The notes: generated from the sequence alone by a model not told the origin. Shown: positions 48,750 through 57,654, counted from the first letter of the stretch. The stretch: DNA of 64,000 nucleotides from Ideonella_A intermedia_A (GCA_943370175.1 CALRPU020000028.1:1-64000); one strand, 5' to 3'. Numbers and translations: made by a program.

Positions 48750-49736
48750 TCAATCGACCTTGGCGCCCGAACGCTTGACCACGGCTTCCCATTGCGGCAA
48801 TTCCTTGGCGATGAACGCGGTTGCCTGGGCGCTGGTGCCCACGACCTCACGGGAGCCCAGGTCGGCCAGCTTGCCGGCGACCTCGGGTGCCTTGAGGGTC
48901 TTCTGCATTTCCGCGGACAGCCGGGCCACCAGCGGCGCAGGTGTTCTGGCCGGCACAAACAGGCCGTACCAGTTTTCGAAGGTGAAGTCCTTGAAGCCGG
49001 ACTCCACCATCGTCGGCACGTCGGGGAACTTGGGCAGACGCTGCGGTGCGGTCACGGCCAGCACGCGGATGCGCGGTGACTTGAGTTGAGGCGTCAGCGC
49101 GGTGACGGTCTCGAAGGCGATGGGGACGGTGCCTCCCAGCACGTCCTGCAAGGCCGGGCTTTGTCCGCGGTAAGGAATGTGGACCATGAACACCTCCTTC
49201 TGCAACTTGATCATTTCTCCAAGCAGGTGTTGTGGACTTCCGCTCCCGCCGGATGCATAGCTGTACTTGCCCGGCGACTGCTTCAGCAGGTTGACCAGGT
49301 CGGACGGCGTCTTGGCGGGCAACTCGCTGTTGACGTACAGAAAGAGCGGAGTCGACGCCACCAGCCCCACCGCACTCAGGTCTCGCGTGGGGTCGTACTT
49401 CAGCGGGTACAGGTTGCGGTTGATGGCGATGCCGGTGTTGTTGCCCAGCAGCGCGGTGCAACCGTCGGCGGGTGCTCGCACCACCGATTCGGTACCGATG
49501 TTGCTGCTGGCGCCAGCCTTGTTCTCGACGATGACCGGCACGCCCAAGCCCGCCGCAAGGCCCGGTGCCAGCAAGCGCGCCAAGATGTCGGTGGTGCCTC
49601 CCGCCGGGTAAGGCGACACGATCTTCAGCGTCTGACAGGGATACGCATCGGCCGCCTGGACCGATGGCGCACCGAGCACCAGCGCGGCGCAGGCAGCAGC
49701 GAGCAGCGCAGTGCAATGGAAGGGGGTGGTTGTCAT
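48750..49736 (-). CDS. Bug-type solute-binding protein, second copy
   Basis: TctC/Bug family binding protein of 328 residues. A Sec signal peptide of about 28 residues ends in SVQA. LKIVSPYPAGGTTDILARLL and VIVENKAGASSNIG are the family loops; YPLKYDPTRDL and YGLFVPARTPAPLV follow. It differs from the first Bug protein in having no twin-arginine signal. It lies between two RraA-like genes, so it probably takes up the substrate of one of them. Confidence 0.9.
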   Translation of the reverse strand: MTTTPFHCTALLAAACAALVLGAPSVQAADAYPCQTLKIVSPYPAGGTTDILARLLAPGLAAGLGVPVIVENKAGASSNIGTESVVRAPADGCTALLGNNTGIAINRNLYPLKYDPTRDLSAVGLVASTPLFLYVNSELPAKTPSDLVNLLKQSPGKYSYASGGSGSPQHLLGEMIKLQKEVFMVHIPYRGQSPALQDVLGGTVPIAFETVTALTPQLKSPRIRVLAVTAPQRLPKFPDVPTMVESGFKDFTFENWYGLFVPARTPAPLVARLSAEMQKTLKAPEVAGKLADLGSREVVGTSAQATAFIAKELPQWEAVVKRSGAKVD

Positions 49737-49766
49737 GTCTTGTCTCCTTGGGGGTGATCGGGTGCG

Positions 49767-50450
49767 TCAGGCCGGTGCGCGTTGCAGCCTGTGGTAAGCC
49801 GTTTGTCGCCGTGCTTCGCCCAACGGAGCACCAGCCAGGGTGGCCGCGACGATGCGTTCTTCGGCATGGCGAAGCGCCAAGGCGCGTTCGAAGACCTCGG
49901 CGGCGCAGGCCTGTGGAACCACAACCACCCCGTCGTCGTCGGCCACGATCCAATCGCCGGCGGCCACGCGCACGTCGCCCAGGCTGACGACCCCGCCCAC
50001 CGACTCCACCTGGACACGGTCCTTGCCGGTGCGCATGAAGCGGCCGCAGGCGTAGAGCGGATAGCCGACCTGCTCCGCTTCGGCGGTATCGCGGCAAACG
50101 CCATGGACCACCGTGCCACCGATGCCGCGGTGCGCCGCCAGCTGGCTGAGAATGCCGCCCCAGACCGTGCAGTCCACGCGGCCGGCGTTGTCCAGCACGA
50201 CGACCGCGCCTTCCGGCGTCTCGTCCAGGTAGTCCCCGACCGTGCCGGGATTCGTGGTGTCCACCGGCGCGTAGCGGACGGTGTAGGCCGGTCCGAACAG
50301 GCGCTTGCGACCCGCGACGTGGCCGACGCCCAGGACGCTGCCTGGCAGACGCATCGCGTCGAGCGCATCGGAAACCTCGGCAGTGCTGAGTTGGCTGACA
50401 CCGGCGGGAAGACGCGCCATCAACTCATTGAACGTGGGCGTGGGGGTCAT
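49767..50450 (-). CDS. RraA-like aldolase/decarboxylase, copy 2
   Basis: Second RraA/HMG-aldolase family protein, 227 residues. The motif segment is TVWGGILSQLAAHRGIGGTV followed by HGVCRDTAEAE (R120, D121), and VADDDGVVVVP is the C-terminal strand. It has diverged from copy 1, with Gly-Gly in place of Gly-Asp at the metal-side loop, so the two may act on different substrates. GGAG is 10 bases upstream of the ATG at 50450. It is first in its operon and divergent from a LysR gene. Confidence 0.83.
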   Translation of the reverse strand: MTPTPTFNELMARLPAGVSQLSTAEVSDALDAMRLPGSVLGVGHVAGRKRLFGPAYTVRYAPVDTTNPGTVGDYLDETPEGAVVVLDNAGRVDCTVWGGILSQLAAHRGIGGTVVHGVCRDTAEAEQVGYPLYACGRFMRTGKDRVQVESVGGVVSLGDVRVAAGDWIVADDDGVVVVPQACAAEVFERALALRHAEERIVAATLAGAPLGEARRQTAYHRLQRAPA

Positions 50451-50477
50451 CGGACGCTCCTCATTGACATGACCCAG

Positions 50478-50528
50478 TATCGAGTGCAGAGAATCCGCTG
50501 GCAAACGTCAAATATTGAATGCAGAATC
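50478..50528. promoter_or_regulatory. Direct repeats in the LysR/RraA-like divergent promoter
   Basis: TATCGAGTGCAGAGAATC at 50478 and TATTGAATGCAGAATC at 50513 share TAT(C/T)GA(G/A)TGCAGA and AATC, starting 35 bases apart in the 85-base gap. They look like two sites for the LysR protein encoded at 50536. Confidence 0.5.
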
Positions 50529-50535
50529 AACTTTC

Positions 50536-51495
50536 ATGAACTTGCGCCAGCTCCGATACTTCGTCGAGATCGCCGACACCGGCAGTGCCGCAGCGGCCGC
50601 GGTCCGGCTGCACGTCGCCCCCACGGCCTTGAGCATGCAATTGGCGTCGCTCGAGAGCGATCTCGGCGGGCAGCTGTTCGACCGGTCACGGCGGCCGATG
50701 GAGCTGACGAGCTTGGGTCGCTACTTCCACCCGCGCGCCAAAGTCCTGTTGGCTGAAGCCCGTCGATTGCACGAAGAGGCCGTGGGCGTGGCCAGCGGGC
50801 GCACGGGTGTGATGGCCGTTGGCTACACCCGGTCGACGATCTTTTCGATCCTTCCGGCAGCCATTCAACGCTTTCGAGCCACCCACGCCGGCGTGCGGAT
50901 CGAACTGATTGCCATGCTGTCCGAGCATCAGCATGAGGCCCTGCGTTCCGGGCGGATCCAGGTCGGTGTGTCGCGTTATCTCGGGCCGGCGCCGCCGCTC
51001 GAGGGCTTCACGTTCGAACGCCTGCTGGATGATCCTTTCGTGGCGGTCGTTCCGTTGGCTCATCCGTTGGCCCGGCGCAAGACAGTCCGCGGCGAGGAGC
51101 TCGGCGCGCTTGGCCTGATCACCTATCCCCGTGACCCGCAGAGCCGCTTTGCCGAGCACACGGTGTCAGTTCTCAGGGCAGCAGGGAGTTTGGCTCCTGT
51201 CGCCTATGAGGCTGATGACATCCACACGGCACTGGGCATGGTCGCCTCAGGCCTGGGCTGCTGCCTGGTCGGACGCTCGGTCGGCGTGGCCAATCGACGC
51301 GATCTGGCCTTTGTGCGTCTCTCCGGTGTCAAGGACAGTGCGGCGGTCTACGCCGTGACCCGGGCCGACGAGCAGGACACGGCTGTGAACTGGCTGGTCG
51401 AAGCCCTGGTCTCGACGACGCGGCGGTCCACTGACGCTGCGACCCGCGTGCAAGCCAAGCGGTCGGGTCGACCGACGGGTGGAACGCTGCGCTGA
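50536..51495 (+). CDS. LysR-type regulator of the RraA/Bug operon
   Basis: LysR-family regulator of 319 residues. The helix-turn-helix is LRYFVEIADTGSAAAAAVRL then HVAPTALSMQLASLESDLG, with Ala/Leu in place of the more common S-Q at one recognition position. The co-inducer domain is complete. It resembles the Cbl/NAC-like LysR group. The ATG at 50536 is taken; a TTG seven codons earlier lies in the direct repeat. It is divergent from the RraA-Bug-RraA operon and likely controls it. Confidence 0.9.
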   Translation: MNLRQLRYFVEIADTGSAAAAAVRLHVAPTALSMQLASLESDLGGQLFDRSRRPMELTSLGRYFHPRAKVLLAEARRLHEEAVGVASGRTGVMAVGYTRSTIFSILPAAIQRFRATHAGVRIELIAMLSEHQHEALRSGRIQVGVSRYLGPAPPLEGFTFERLLDDPFVAVVPLAHPLARRKTVRGEELGALGLITYPRDPQSRFAEHTVSVLRAAGSLAPVAYEADDIHTALGMVASGLGCCLVGRSVGVANRRDLAFVRLSGVKDSAAVYAVTRADEQDTAVNWLVEALVSTTRRSTDAATRVQAKRSGRPTGGTLR

Positions 51496-51672
51496 GATGG
51501 CGACATCGCGATCGACCCTGGCCTGCCGATCGCTGTGGGCTCAAGCGCCACATCCTCCGACACCTGACACGCTCGGCTCGGCGAGGTGGCGTGATGAGAC
51601 CCCTCACCGCACCGCACAGACCTCCCGCGACGACGCGCCGGGTGTGCCGAGTGTTTCGCTGGGTTGGCGATT

Positions 51673-51691
51673 GCATCAGATTCGCTGATGC
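51673..51691. promoter_or_regulatory. Perfect 7-base inverted repeat upstream of the Glu/Asp-type transporter
   Basis: GCATCAG-ATTCG-CTGATGC, 95-115 bases before the binding-protein start, in the 291-base gap after the LysR gene. There is no T-run, so an operator is more likely than a terminator. The rest of the gap (51496-51786) has no gene. Confidence 0.45.
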
Positions 51692-51717
51692 TAGGGTCAA
51701 TAAACAGCGCTTCATGA

Positions 51718-51739
51718 ATTGTTCGTTGTCTCAAACAAT
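51718..51739. promoter_or_regulatory. Inverted repeat ATTGTT-N10-AACAAT
   Basis: A second dyad 48-69 bases upstream of the binding-protein gene, preceded by the palindrome TTCATGAA (51711-51718). Its position fits a regulator site near the transporter promoter. Confidence 0.4.
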
Positions 51740-51786
51740 CTGCTGACTGGGCCTTCTTCGGCTCATCCCTCAACGGAGACAACGAG

Positions 51787-52689
51787 ATGCAAGTGAAGAT
51801 CGTGTTCGGAGCCCTCGCGTTGGCCGTGGGTGCTTCTGTGTGCGCACAAGATGCGTCCGGAACGCTGGCCAAGGTCGCGGAAACCAAGGTGTTCACCATC
51901 GGCCACCGGGAGAGTGCGCTCCCTCTGTCCTTCTTTGACGACAAACAGAAGCCCGTGGGTTACGTCGTCGACCTCTGCGTCCAAGTGGCTGAAGCGGTCA
52001 AGAAGTCGCTGAAGCTGTCGCAGATGGAGGTGAAGTTCGTGCCCGTCAGCGCCTCCACGCGCATCCCGTTGATTGCCAATGGCACGATCGACCTGGAGTG
52101 CGGTTCGACAACCAACAACGTCGAGCGGCAAAGGCAGGTGGCCTTCTCTGTCACGACTTTCGTTGCAGCCAATCGGTTTGCAGCAAAAAAGGCCGATGGG
52201 CTGTCGACGCTGAACGACCTGAAGGGCCGCCCCGTCACATCCACGGCGGGTTCGAACAACATTCAACAGATCACGAGCGTGAATGCGTCGCGCTCGCTGG
52301 GCCTGACGATCCTGCCGGCCAAGGACCACGCCGAGGGCTTTCTCATGCTCGAAACCGGTCGGGCCAAAGCGTTCGTGATGGACGACATCCTGCTGGCAGG
52401 TCTGATCGCGAACTCACGCGAACCGGGCGCTTACACGGTCTCCCCAGAGCCCCTGTCGGCTGAACCGTACGCACTCATGATGCGGATGAACGATCCGGCC
52501 TTCAAGAAGCTGGTTGACGCGACGCTGGTCGGTCTCTACAAGTCCGGCGGCATTGAGACCCTGTACAAGAAGTGGTTCGAATCGCCGATTCCGCCGCGGG
52601 GCATCAACCTCAACCTGCCGCCGAGTGCTGCCTTGCGGAAGGTGTGGCAAACACCGACCGATTCGCCCGATCAGAGCACGTACCAGTGA
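51787..52689 (+). CDS. Glu/Asp-type ABC transporter binding protein
   Basis: GltI-like periplasmic binding protein of 300 residues. The signal peptide is about 20 residues, ending near SVCA before QDASG. RIPLIANGTIDLECGSTTNN with VERQRQVAFS is the signature of glutamate/aspartate-binding proteins of this family, and SPIPPRGINLNLP ends the fold. Its permeases follow 33 bases downstream. The precise amino acid is uncertain because the neighbours suggest a modified substrate. Confidence 0.9.
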   Translation: MQVKIVFGALALAVGASVCAQDASGTLAKVAETKVFTIGHRESALPLSFFDDKQKPVGYVVDLCVQVAEAVKKSLKLSQMEVKFVPVSASTRIPLIANGTIDLECGSTTNNVERQRQVAFSVTTFVAANRFAAKKADGLSTLNDLKGRPVTSTAGSNNIQQITSVNASRSLGLTILPAKDHAEGFLMLETGRAKAFVMDDILLAGLIANSREPGAYTVSPEPLSAEPYALMMRMNDPAFKKLVDATLVGLYKSGGIETLYKKWFESPIPPRGINLNLPPSAALRKVWQTPTDSPDQSTYQ

Positions 52690-52722
52690 CGACCGCCAAC
52701 CACCCACAGGCGCGCATCCGAC

Positions 52723-53439
52723 ATGGACTACAAGTGGCGTTGGGACGTCTTCCTGACCCCAGCATTGGATGGGTCGGGCAACTACGCCCAGTTTCTGCTG
52801 AGCGGGCTGTTGATGACGCTTGCCACGGCTGGGCTCGCATGGCTGATTGCGGTGTTGGTCGGGACCGTGGTCGGCATCGCGCGCACCTTGCCGTCCCGCG
52901 CCGCGGGTGCAGTGGCCAGAGCCTACGTGGAAGTTTTTCGCAACGTTCCCCTGCTGGTTCAGATCTTCCTCTGGTACTTCGTCCTGCCTGAGGTGGTCCC
53001 GCAGGCCCTGGGCACCTGGCTGAAGGCGCAGCCACAGGCGGCCTTCTACACGGCCGTTGTGGGCCTGGGCCTGTACACGTCGGCACGCATCGCGGAGCAG
53101 ATCCGTGCGGGCATCAACGCGGTGCCCAAAGGGCAGCGACTTGCTGGCCTGGCCATGGGCCTCACGCTTGCTCAGGTCTACCACCATGTGTTGCTCCCGC
53201 GCGTGTTCGTCACCATGCTGCCCGCGCTCACCTCCGAGGCGCTGGGCATCGTGAAGAACAGCTCGGTCGCCCTGACCATCGGGTTGCTGGAACTGACGGC
53301 CCAGGCGCGCGCGATGCAGGAGATGACCTTCCAGGTTTTCGAGGCCTTCATGGCCGCCACGCTGCTCTACCTGCTGGTCAACACGGTCATCGTTCGCATC
53401 ATGCGGTTGATCGAGCGTCGCACGACGATCGTGGGGTGA
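52723..53439 (+). CDS. Amino-acid ABC transporter permease (GltJ-like)
   Basis: Inner-membrane permease of the HisM/GltJ family, 238 residues, about five helices. YVEVFRNVPLLVQIFLWYFV is the conserved N-terminal region, and ARIAEQIRAGINAVPKGQRL is the ATPase-coupling loop. The C-terminal LGIVKNSSVALTIGLLEL is typical of GltJ. It is followed by the second permease after six bases. Confidence 0.9.
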   Translation: MDYKWRWDVFLTPALDGSGNYAQFLLSGLLMTLATAGLAWLIAVLVGTVVGIARTLPSRAAGAVARAYVEVFRNVPLLVQIFLWYFVLPEVVPQALGTWLKAQPQAAFYTAVVGLGLYTSARIAEQIRAGINAVPKGQRLAGLAMGLTLAQVYHHVLLPRVFVTMLPALTSEALGIVKNSSVALTIGLLELTAQARAMQEMTFQVFEAFMAATLLYLLVNTVIVRIMRLIERRTTIVG

Positions 53440-53445
53440 CCGGAC

Positions 53446-54138
53446 ATGAACAGCAGTTTCGATTGGGACGTCATCCAGCGCTCCCTTGGCTACGTGCTGA
53501 TCGATGGCCTCGGGTTCACGCTCAGTCTCACCATCGTCGCCACGGTGGGCGGTCTGTTGCTTGGTGCGGTCCTGGCAGCCATCCGGGAGTCGAGGTCCAG
53601 GGTGCTTTCCAAGGCGGCGGAGATCTACGTCAATGCCATCCGCTCGCTGCCTTTGCTCCTGGTGATTTTCTGGTTCTACTTTCTCATTCCTTGGGTCGCC
53701 CAGGTGGTGACGCAATCTTCACGGCCCATCCCGGTCGGCGCGAACAGTTCCGCCTTCATCACGTTCACGCTCTTCGAGGCCGCCTACTTCTCGGAGATCA
53801 TTCGCGCCGGCATTCGCAGCGTGCGTCCCGGGCAGGTCAACGCCGGGGTTGCGCTCGGCATGACGCATCGCCAGGTGATGACCTTCGTCGTCTTGCCCCA
53901 GGCCGCAAGGAACATGCTGCCGGTGCTGCTCACGCAGACCATCATTCTTTTCCAAGACACGTCGCTGGTCTATGTGCTGTCGCTGACCGACCTGCTCGGT
54001 GCCGCGAGCAAGGTCGCCCAGCGCGATGGTCGCCTCGTCGAGATGTACCTTTTCGCCGCGGCGGTCTACTTCAGCATTTCGCTTGCGGCGTCGAGCCTGG
54101 TCCAGCGGCTGCAGCGGCGCGTGGATCTTTCGCGGTGA
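53446..54138 (+). CDS. Amino-acid ABC transporter permease (GltK-like)
   Basis: Second permease subunit, 230 residues, five helices. YVNAIRSLPLLLVIFWFYFL and SEIIRAGIRSVRPGQVNAG match the GltK pattern, including the coupling loop; LFQDTSLVYVLSLTDLLGAA follows. The ATG follows the gltJ-like stop by six bases. No ATPase gene follows directly; two aminotransferase genes come first. Confidence 0.9.
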   Translation: MNSSFDWDVIQRSLGYVLIDGLGFTLSLTIVATVGGLLLGAVLAAIRESRSRVLSKAAEIYVNAIRSLPLLLVIFWFYFLIPWVAQVVTQSSRPIPVGANSSAFITFTLFEAAYFSEIIRAGIRSVRPGQVNAGVALGMTHRQVMTFVVLPQAARNMLPVLLTQTIILFQDTSLVYVLSLTDLLGAASKVAQRDGRLVEMYLFAAAVYFSISLAASSLVQRLQRRVDLSR

Positions 54139-54171
54139 CCAAGCCTGACCAAGCCTGACGAGGCCATACCC

Positions 54172-55398
54172 ATGACTGACCATGCCACAGACGACAGCGG
54201 CCGGACCCCAGCCGCCGCACTGGGTCTTGCCGCCCGACCGTACTTCCCACTGCGCGATGCCGTGTTCGTGAATCACGGCTCCTATGGTTCCACGCCGTTG
54301 CCGGTGCTCGCGGCCCAAGACGCCGCTCGCAGGCAGATGGAGTCGTGGCCATCCCACTTCTTCGCCAAGGAGGCGCCGCGACGGATTCGGGAGACCGCAG
54401 ACACCTTGGGTGGGTTTCTTGGGGTCAACGGACACGACCTCGTCTTCACTGCCAACGCCAGCGACGGCACCAATGCCGTGCTCAGTTCGCTGAGGCTCAG
54501 CCCATCGGACGAGATCGTTCTCCACGACCAGACCTACGAGGCGACCAAGCTCGCCGCTGCGCGTGTCTGCCGGCGGGCCGGTGCGGCAGTGCGGTGGGTT
54601 CGGTATCCGGTGCCCTGGCACGGCGAGGACTTGAACGCGTCCTTCGTTTCGGCCATCGGGCCCAGGACCAGGCTGGTGGTGTTGGACCACATCCTTTCGT
54701 CGACCGGTGCCTTGATGCCGGTCGCGGAGATCGTTCAGGCGATCCGAGCCACCCGGGAAGGCAGGGCGCTTCCCATCCTGATCGATGGCGCCCACGGTCC
54801 CGGCCAGGTGGCGGTCGACATCGACGCCATCGGTGCGACCTACTACACCAGCAACGCGCACAAGTGGCTGCTGGGGCCCAAGGGCGTCGGGCTGCTGTGG
54901 GTCGCGAAGGAGGCCCAGGCCGACATCGGGCCGAACATTGCTTCCTTGCAGTCGGAGATGGGATTCCTGCGGGCCTTTGACTACCCAGGCACACGCGATC
55001 CGAGCGGGATTCTGTCCCTGAGTGCGTGCCTCAGGTTCCGCGCGGACGTGCTCGGCGGTGAGGCCGCGATCCAGCATCACGCGCGCACGCTCGTTCATGG
55101 CGCATCTCGGCGTCTGCTGGAACGTTGGGGAACGGAGCTCGCGGCGCCGCTGGAGTGCCACGGCTCGATGGCCGCCATCCGGCTGCCGTCCCGCGCGACG
55201 GGCACCAAGGACGCGGCACTCCAACTGCAGGACCGCTTGTGGCAGGAGCACCGGGTCGACACCAAGGTCACTGCCATCGGTGGTGCGCTGTGGTTGCGGA
55301 TCTCCTGCGCCCCTTACAACGTGGTCGACGACTTCGAGCAACTGGGCGAGGCCGTGGACCGTTGCATGGACGGCTGGCCAATCACTCCACCTGCCTGA
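54172..55398 (+). CDS. Class V aminotransferase, isopenicillin-N-epimerase-like
   Basis: PLP enzyme of 408 residues. The opening FVNHGSYGSTP is the mark of the isopenicillin N epimerase-like/cysteine-desulfurase-like branch. D205 in LIDGAHGPGQV binds the pyridine nitrogen and K231 in SNAHKWLLGPKG is the PLP lysine. Related proteins act as epimerases, desulfurases, lyases or aminotransferases, so the reaction cannot be told. It begins 33 bases after the permeases, and probably processes the imported compound. Confidence 0.85.
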   Translation: MTDHATDDSGRTPAAALGLAARPYFPLRDAVFVNHGSYGSTPLPVLAAQDAARRQMESWPSHFFAKEAPRRIRETADTLGGFLGVNGHDLVFTANASDGTNAVLSSLRLSPSDEIVLHDQTYEATKLAAARVCRRAGAAVRWVRYPVPWHGEDLNASFVSAIGPRTRLVVLDHILSSTGALMPVAEIVQAIRATREGRALPILIDGAHGPGQVAVDIDAIGATYYTSNAHKWLLGPKGVGLLWVAKEAQADIGPNIASLQSEMGFLRAFDYPGTRDPSGILSLSACLRFRADVLGGEAAIQHHARTLVHGASRRLLERWGTELAAPLECHGSMAAIRLPSRATGTKDAALQLQDRLWQEHRVDTKVTAIGGALWLRISCAPYNVVDDFEQLGEAVDRCMDGWPITPPA

Positions 55399-55589
55399 CG
55401 CTTGGACACCTCATTAATTCGAGCAACGCACATGCGCGCTGTGCTTTTGCATCGGTCTCGGGCTTCGACGGTGCCACAAGCCGGTCCAGGTGATGTCGGC
55501 AAACGGCTGGCGGCCTCCAGTGATGCTGCCGAACGGGCACCGCACGGCGGTCGCGTTCCAGTGGTGCCCATCCAATTGAAGGAACTCTC

Positions 55590-56807
55590 ATGACCGCCAA
55601 CGTACAGAGACTCAATGCCCATCTGGCAAAGGCCAAGGCGTCCGCGACCTTGCGCATGATCGACCGCGTCGCGGAGCGGCGCGCGGTGGGGGCTCGCGTC
55701 ATCTCGCTGTCGGCGGGCGAGCCGGACTTCGACACGCCCGCCCATGTGCGCGAGGCAGGCATCGCTGCCATCAACGCGGGCCACACGCGTTACACACAGG
55801 TGGCTGGCGTCCGCGCCCTGCGTGAAGCGATCGCTTCCAAGTTCCAGAGGGAGAACGGTCTGAGTGTCGAATGGCGTGACACCATCGTGTGCTCTGGCGG
55901 CAAGCAGGTCCTGTACAACGCCCTGGCCGCGACGCTCAACGAGGGCGACGAAGTCATCATCCCCGCGCCCTACTGGGTGAGCTACCCGGAGATGGTCCAG
56001 CTGGCCGGGGCAACGGCGGTCACTGTGACCTGCAGCGAAGCCAGCGGATTCAAGGTCACGCCGCAGATCCTTCGCGACGCGATCAGCCAACGCACCCGGT
56101 GGCTGATCCTCAACTCTCCCTCCAACCCGACTGGGGCGGTCTATTCGCACGGCGAACTGCGCGCGCTGGCCGACGTGCTCCTCGATCATCCCCACGTCCT
56201 GATTCTGTCGGACGACATCTACGAGCACCTGATCTTTGACGGCGCGCGCTTCAACACCCTGGCCCAGGTCGAACCGCGCTTGGCCGCGCGCACGCTGACG
56301 ATGAATGGCGTTTCCAAGGCCTATGCGATGACCGGATGGCGCATCGGCTTCGGCACCGGGCCCCGGTGGTTGCTCGCGGCGATGGAGACACTGCAGAGCC
56401 AGCAAACTTCAAGTGCCTGCGCGATCTCGCAGCACGCCGCGATCGCTGCGCTGAATGGCCCGCAGCAGTTCATCGTCGACTCGAGGACCGCGTTCGAGCG
56501 CCGCCGCAACGCGATGGCACGGACACTCAACGCGACGAGAGGGCTGCGCTGCGCGAGGCCCGCAGGCGCGTTCTACGCCTTCGCGTCTTGCGAAGGCCTC
56601 ATCGGCCTTCACTCGGCAGGAGGCAGGCATCTGCAGACCGACGAGGACGTGGCAATGGCCTTGCTGGACGAGGCGAATGTGGCCGTCGTGCAGGGAAGTG
56701 CATTTGGGCTGGGCCCCTACCTGCGGATCGCCTACGCAATCGACGACGCGTCCCTTGACCAAGCCTGCCAGGCCATCGCGGACTTCGCAGCATCGAGCAG
56801 CACCTGA
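55590..56807 (+). CDS. Class I/II aminotransferase (AspC-type, family I-alpha/gamma)
   Basis: PLP aminotransferase of 405 residues. SLSAGEPDFDTPAHV and YTQVAGVRALREAI open the domain, ILNSPSNPTGAVYS carries the Asn-Pro-Thr-Gly, and K243 in MNGVSKAYAMTGWRIGF is the PLP lysine. This is the pattern of aspartate/prephenate aminotransferases of the thermophile type. It lies after a 191-base gap (55399-55589) with no gene. With the class V gene it separates the permeases from the transporter ATPase. Confidence 0.88.
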   Translation: MTANVQRLNAHLAKAKASATLRMIDRVAERRAVGARVISLSAGEPDFDTPAHVREAGIAAINAGHTRYTQVAGVRALREAIASKFQRENGLSVEWRDTIVCSGGKQVLYNALAATLNEGDEVIIPAPYWVSYPEMVQLAGATAVTVTCSEASGFKVTPQILRDAISQRTRWLILNSPSNPTGAVYSHGELRALADVLLDHPHVLILSDDIYEHLIFDGARFNTLAQVEPRLAARTLTMNGVSKAYAMTGWRIGFGTGPRWLLAAMETLQSQQTSSACAISQHAAIAALNGPQQFIVDSRTAFERRRNAMARTLNATRGLRCARPAGAFYAFASCEGLIGLHSAGGRHLQTDEDVAMALLDEANVAVVQGSAFGLGPYLRIAYAIDDASLDQACQAIADFAASSST

Positions 56808-56878
56808 TTCGTCATCCGCCATCAATGCGCTCGCACGCAGTGCGCCAACTGGGCGCAGGAATCCTTCAGGAGCTTCAG

Positions 56879-57613
56879 ATGATCCAGCTGTCAGGCGTGA
56901 GCAAGTGGTACGGTGCGACTCAGGTGCTGAACGATTGCACGACGCGGATCAACAAGGGCGAGGTCGTCGTCGTCTGCGGGCCGTCGGGCTCGGGCAAGTC
57001 AACGCTGATCAAGACGGTGAACGCGCTCGAGCCGTTCCAGAAGGGCGACATCGTCGTCGACGGCATTTCGATCTCGGACCCGAAGACCGACCTGCCCAAG
57101 CTGCGCGCGCGGGTGGGCATGGTGTTCCAGCATTTCGAGCTGTTCCCGCACTTGAACGTGACCGAGAACCTGACGCTGGCGCAGATCAAGGTGCTCGGCC
57201 GCAGCCCGGATGACGCCAAGACGCGGGGCCTGAAGATGCTCGACCGCGTGGGCCTGATGACCCACAAGGACAAATTCCCTGGCCAGCTGTCCGGCGGCCA
57301 GCAGCAGCGCGTGGCGATCGCCCGCGCGCTGAGCATGGACCCGATCGTGATGCTGTTCGACGAGCCCACCTCGGCGCTCGACCCTGAGATGGTCGGCGAG
57401 GTGCTCGATGTGATGGTGCAACTGGCCCAGGAGGGCATGACGATGATGGTCGTCACGCACGAGATGGGCTTCGCGCGCAAGGTCAGCCACCGCGTCATCT
57501 TCATGGACGCGGGCAAGGTCGTCGAGGACTGCGAAAAGGAAGCGTTCTTCGGCGACGCCAACAAGCGCACGCCGCGGGCAAAAGACTTCCTCGCCAAAAT
57601 CCTCAATCACTGA
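56879..57613 (+). CDS. Amino-acid ABC transporter ATPase (GltL/GlnQ-like)
   Basis: ATPase of 244 residues, probably serving the binding protein and permeases at 51787-54138. Walker A is GPSGSGKST (34-42), the signature is LSGGQQQRVAIARALS, Walker B is VMLFDEPTSALD and the H-loop is VVTHEMGFA. The ATG is preceded by CAGGAG. The ORF is open further upstream, but that part is not conserved-looking. It is the last gene in the transporter run. It might also serve the orphan binding protein at 39392. Confidence 0.92.
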   Translation: MIQLSGVSKWYGATQVLNDCTTRINKGEVVVVCGPSGSGKSTLIKTVNALEPFQKGDIVVDGISISDPKTDLPKLRARVGMVFQHFELFPHLNVTENLTLAQIKVLGRSPDDAKTRGLKMLDRVGLMTHKDKFPGQLSGGQQQRVAIARALSMDPIVMLFDEPTSALDPEMVGEVLDVMVQLAQEGMTMMVVTHEMGFARKVSHRVIFMDAGKVVEDCEKEAFFGDANKRTPRAKDFLAKILNH

Positions 57614-57654
57614 CCGGCAAGCTGGCCACTCCGCACCCATGACGGGTTGCCGCT

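Noticed and set aside
48099..50450. Assigning the RraA-like genes as true RNase E inhibitor RraA
   Set aside because: Both keep the Arg-Asp aldolase pair, and sit with a Bug protein and a LysR gene, which fits metabolic enzymes better.
55402..55593. 63-codon frame between the two aminotransferases
   Set aside because: Starts with TTG, no ribosome site, no resemblance to known proteins.
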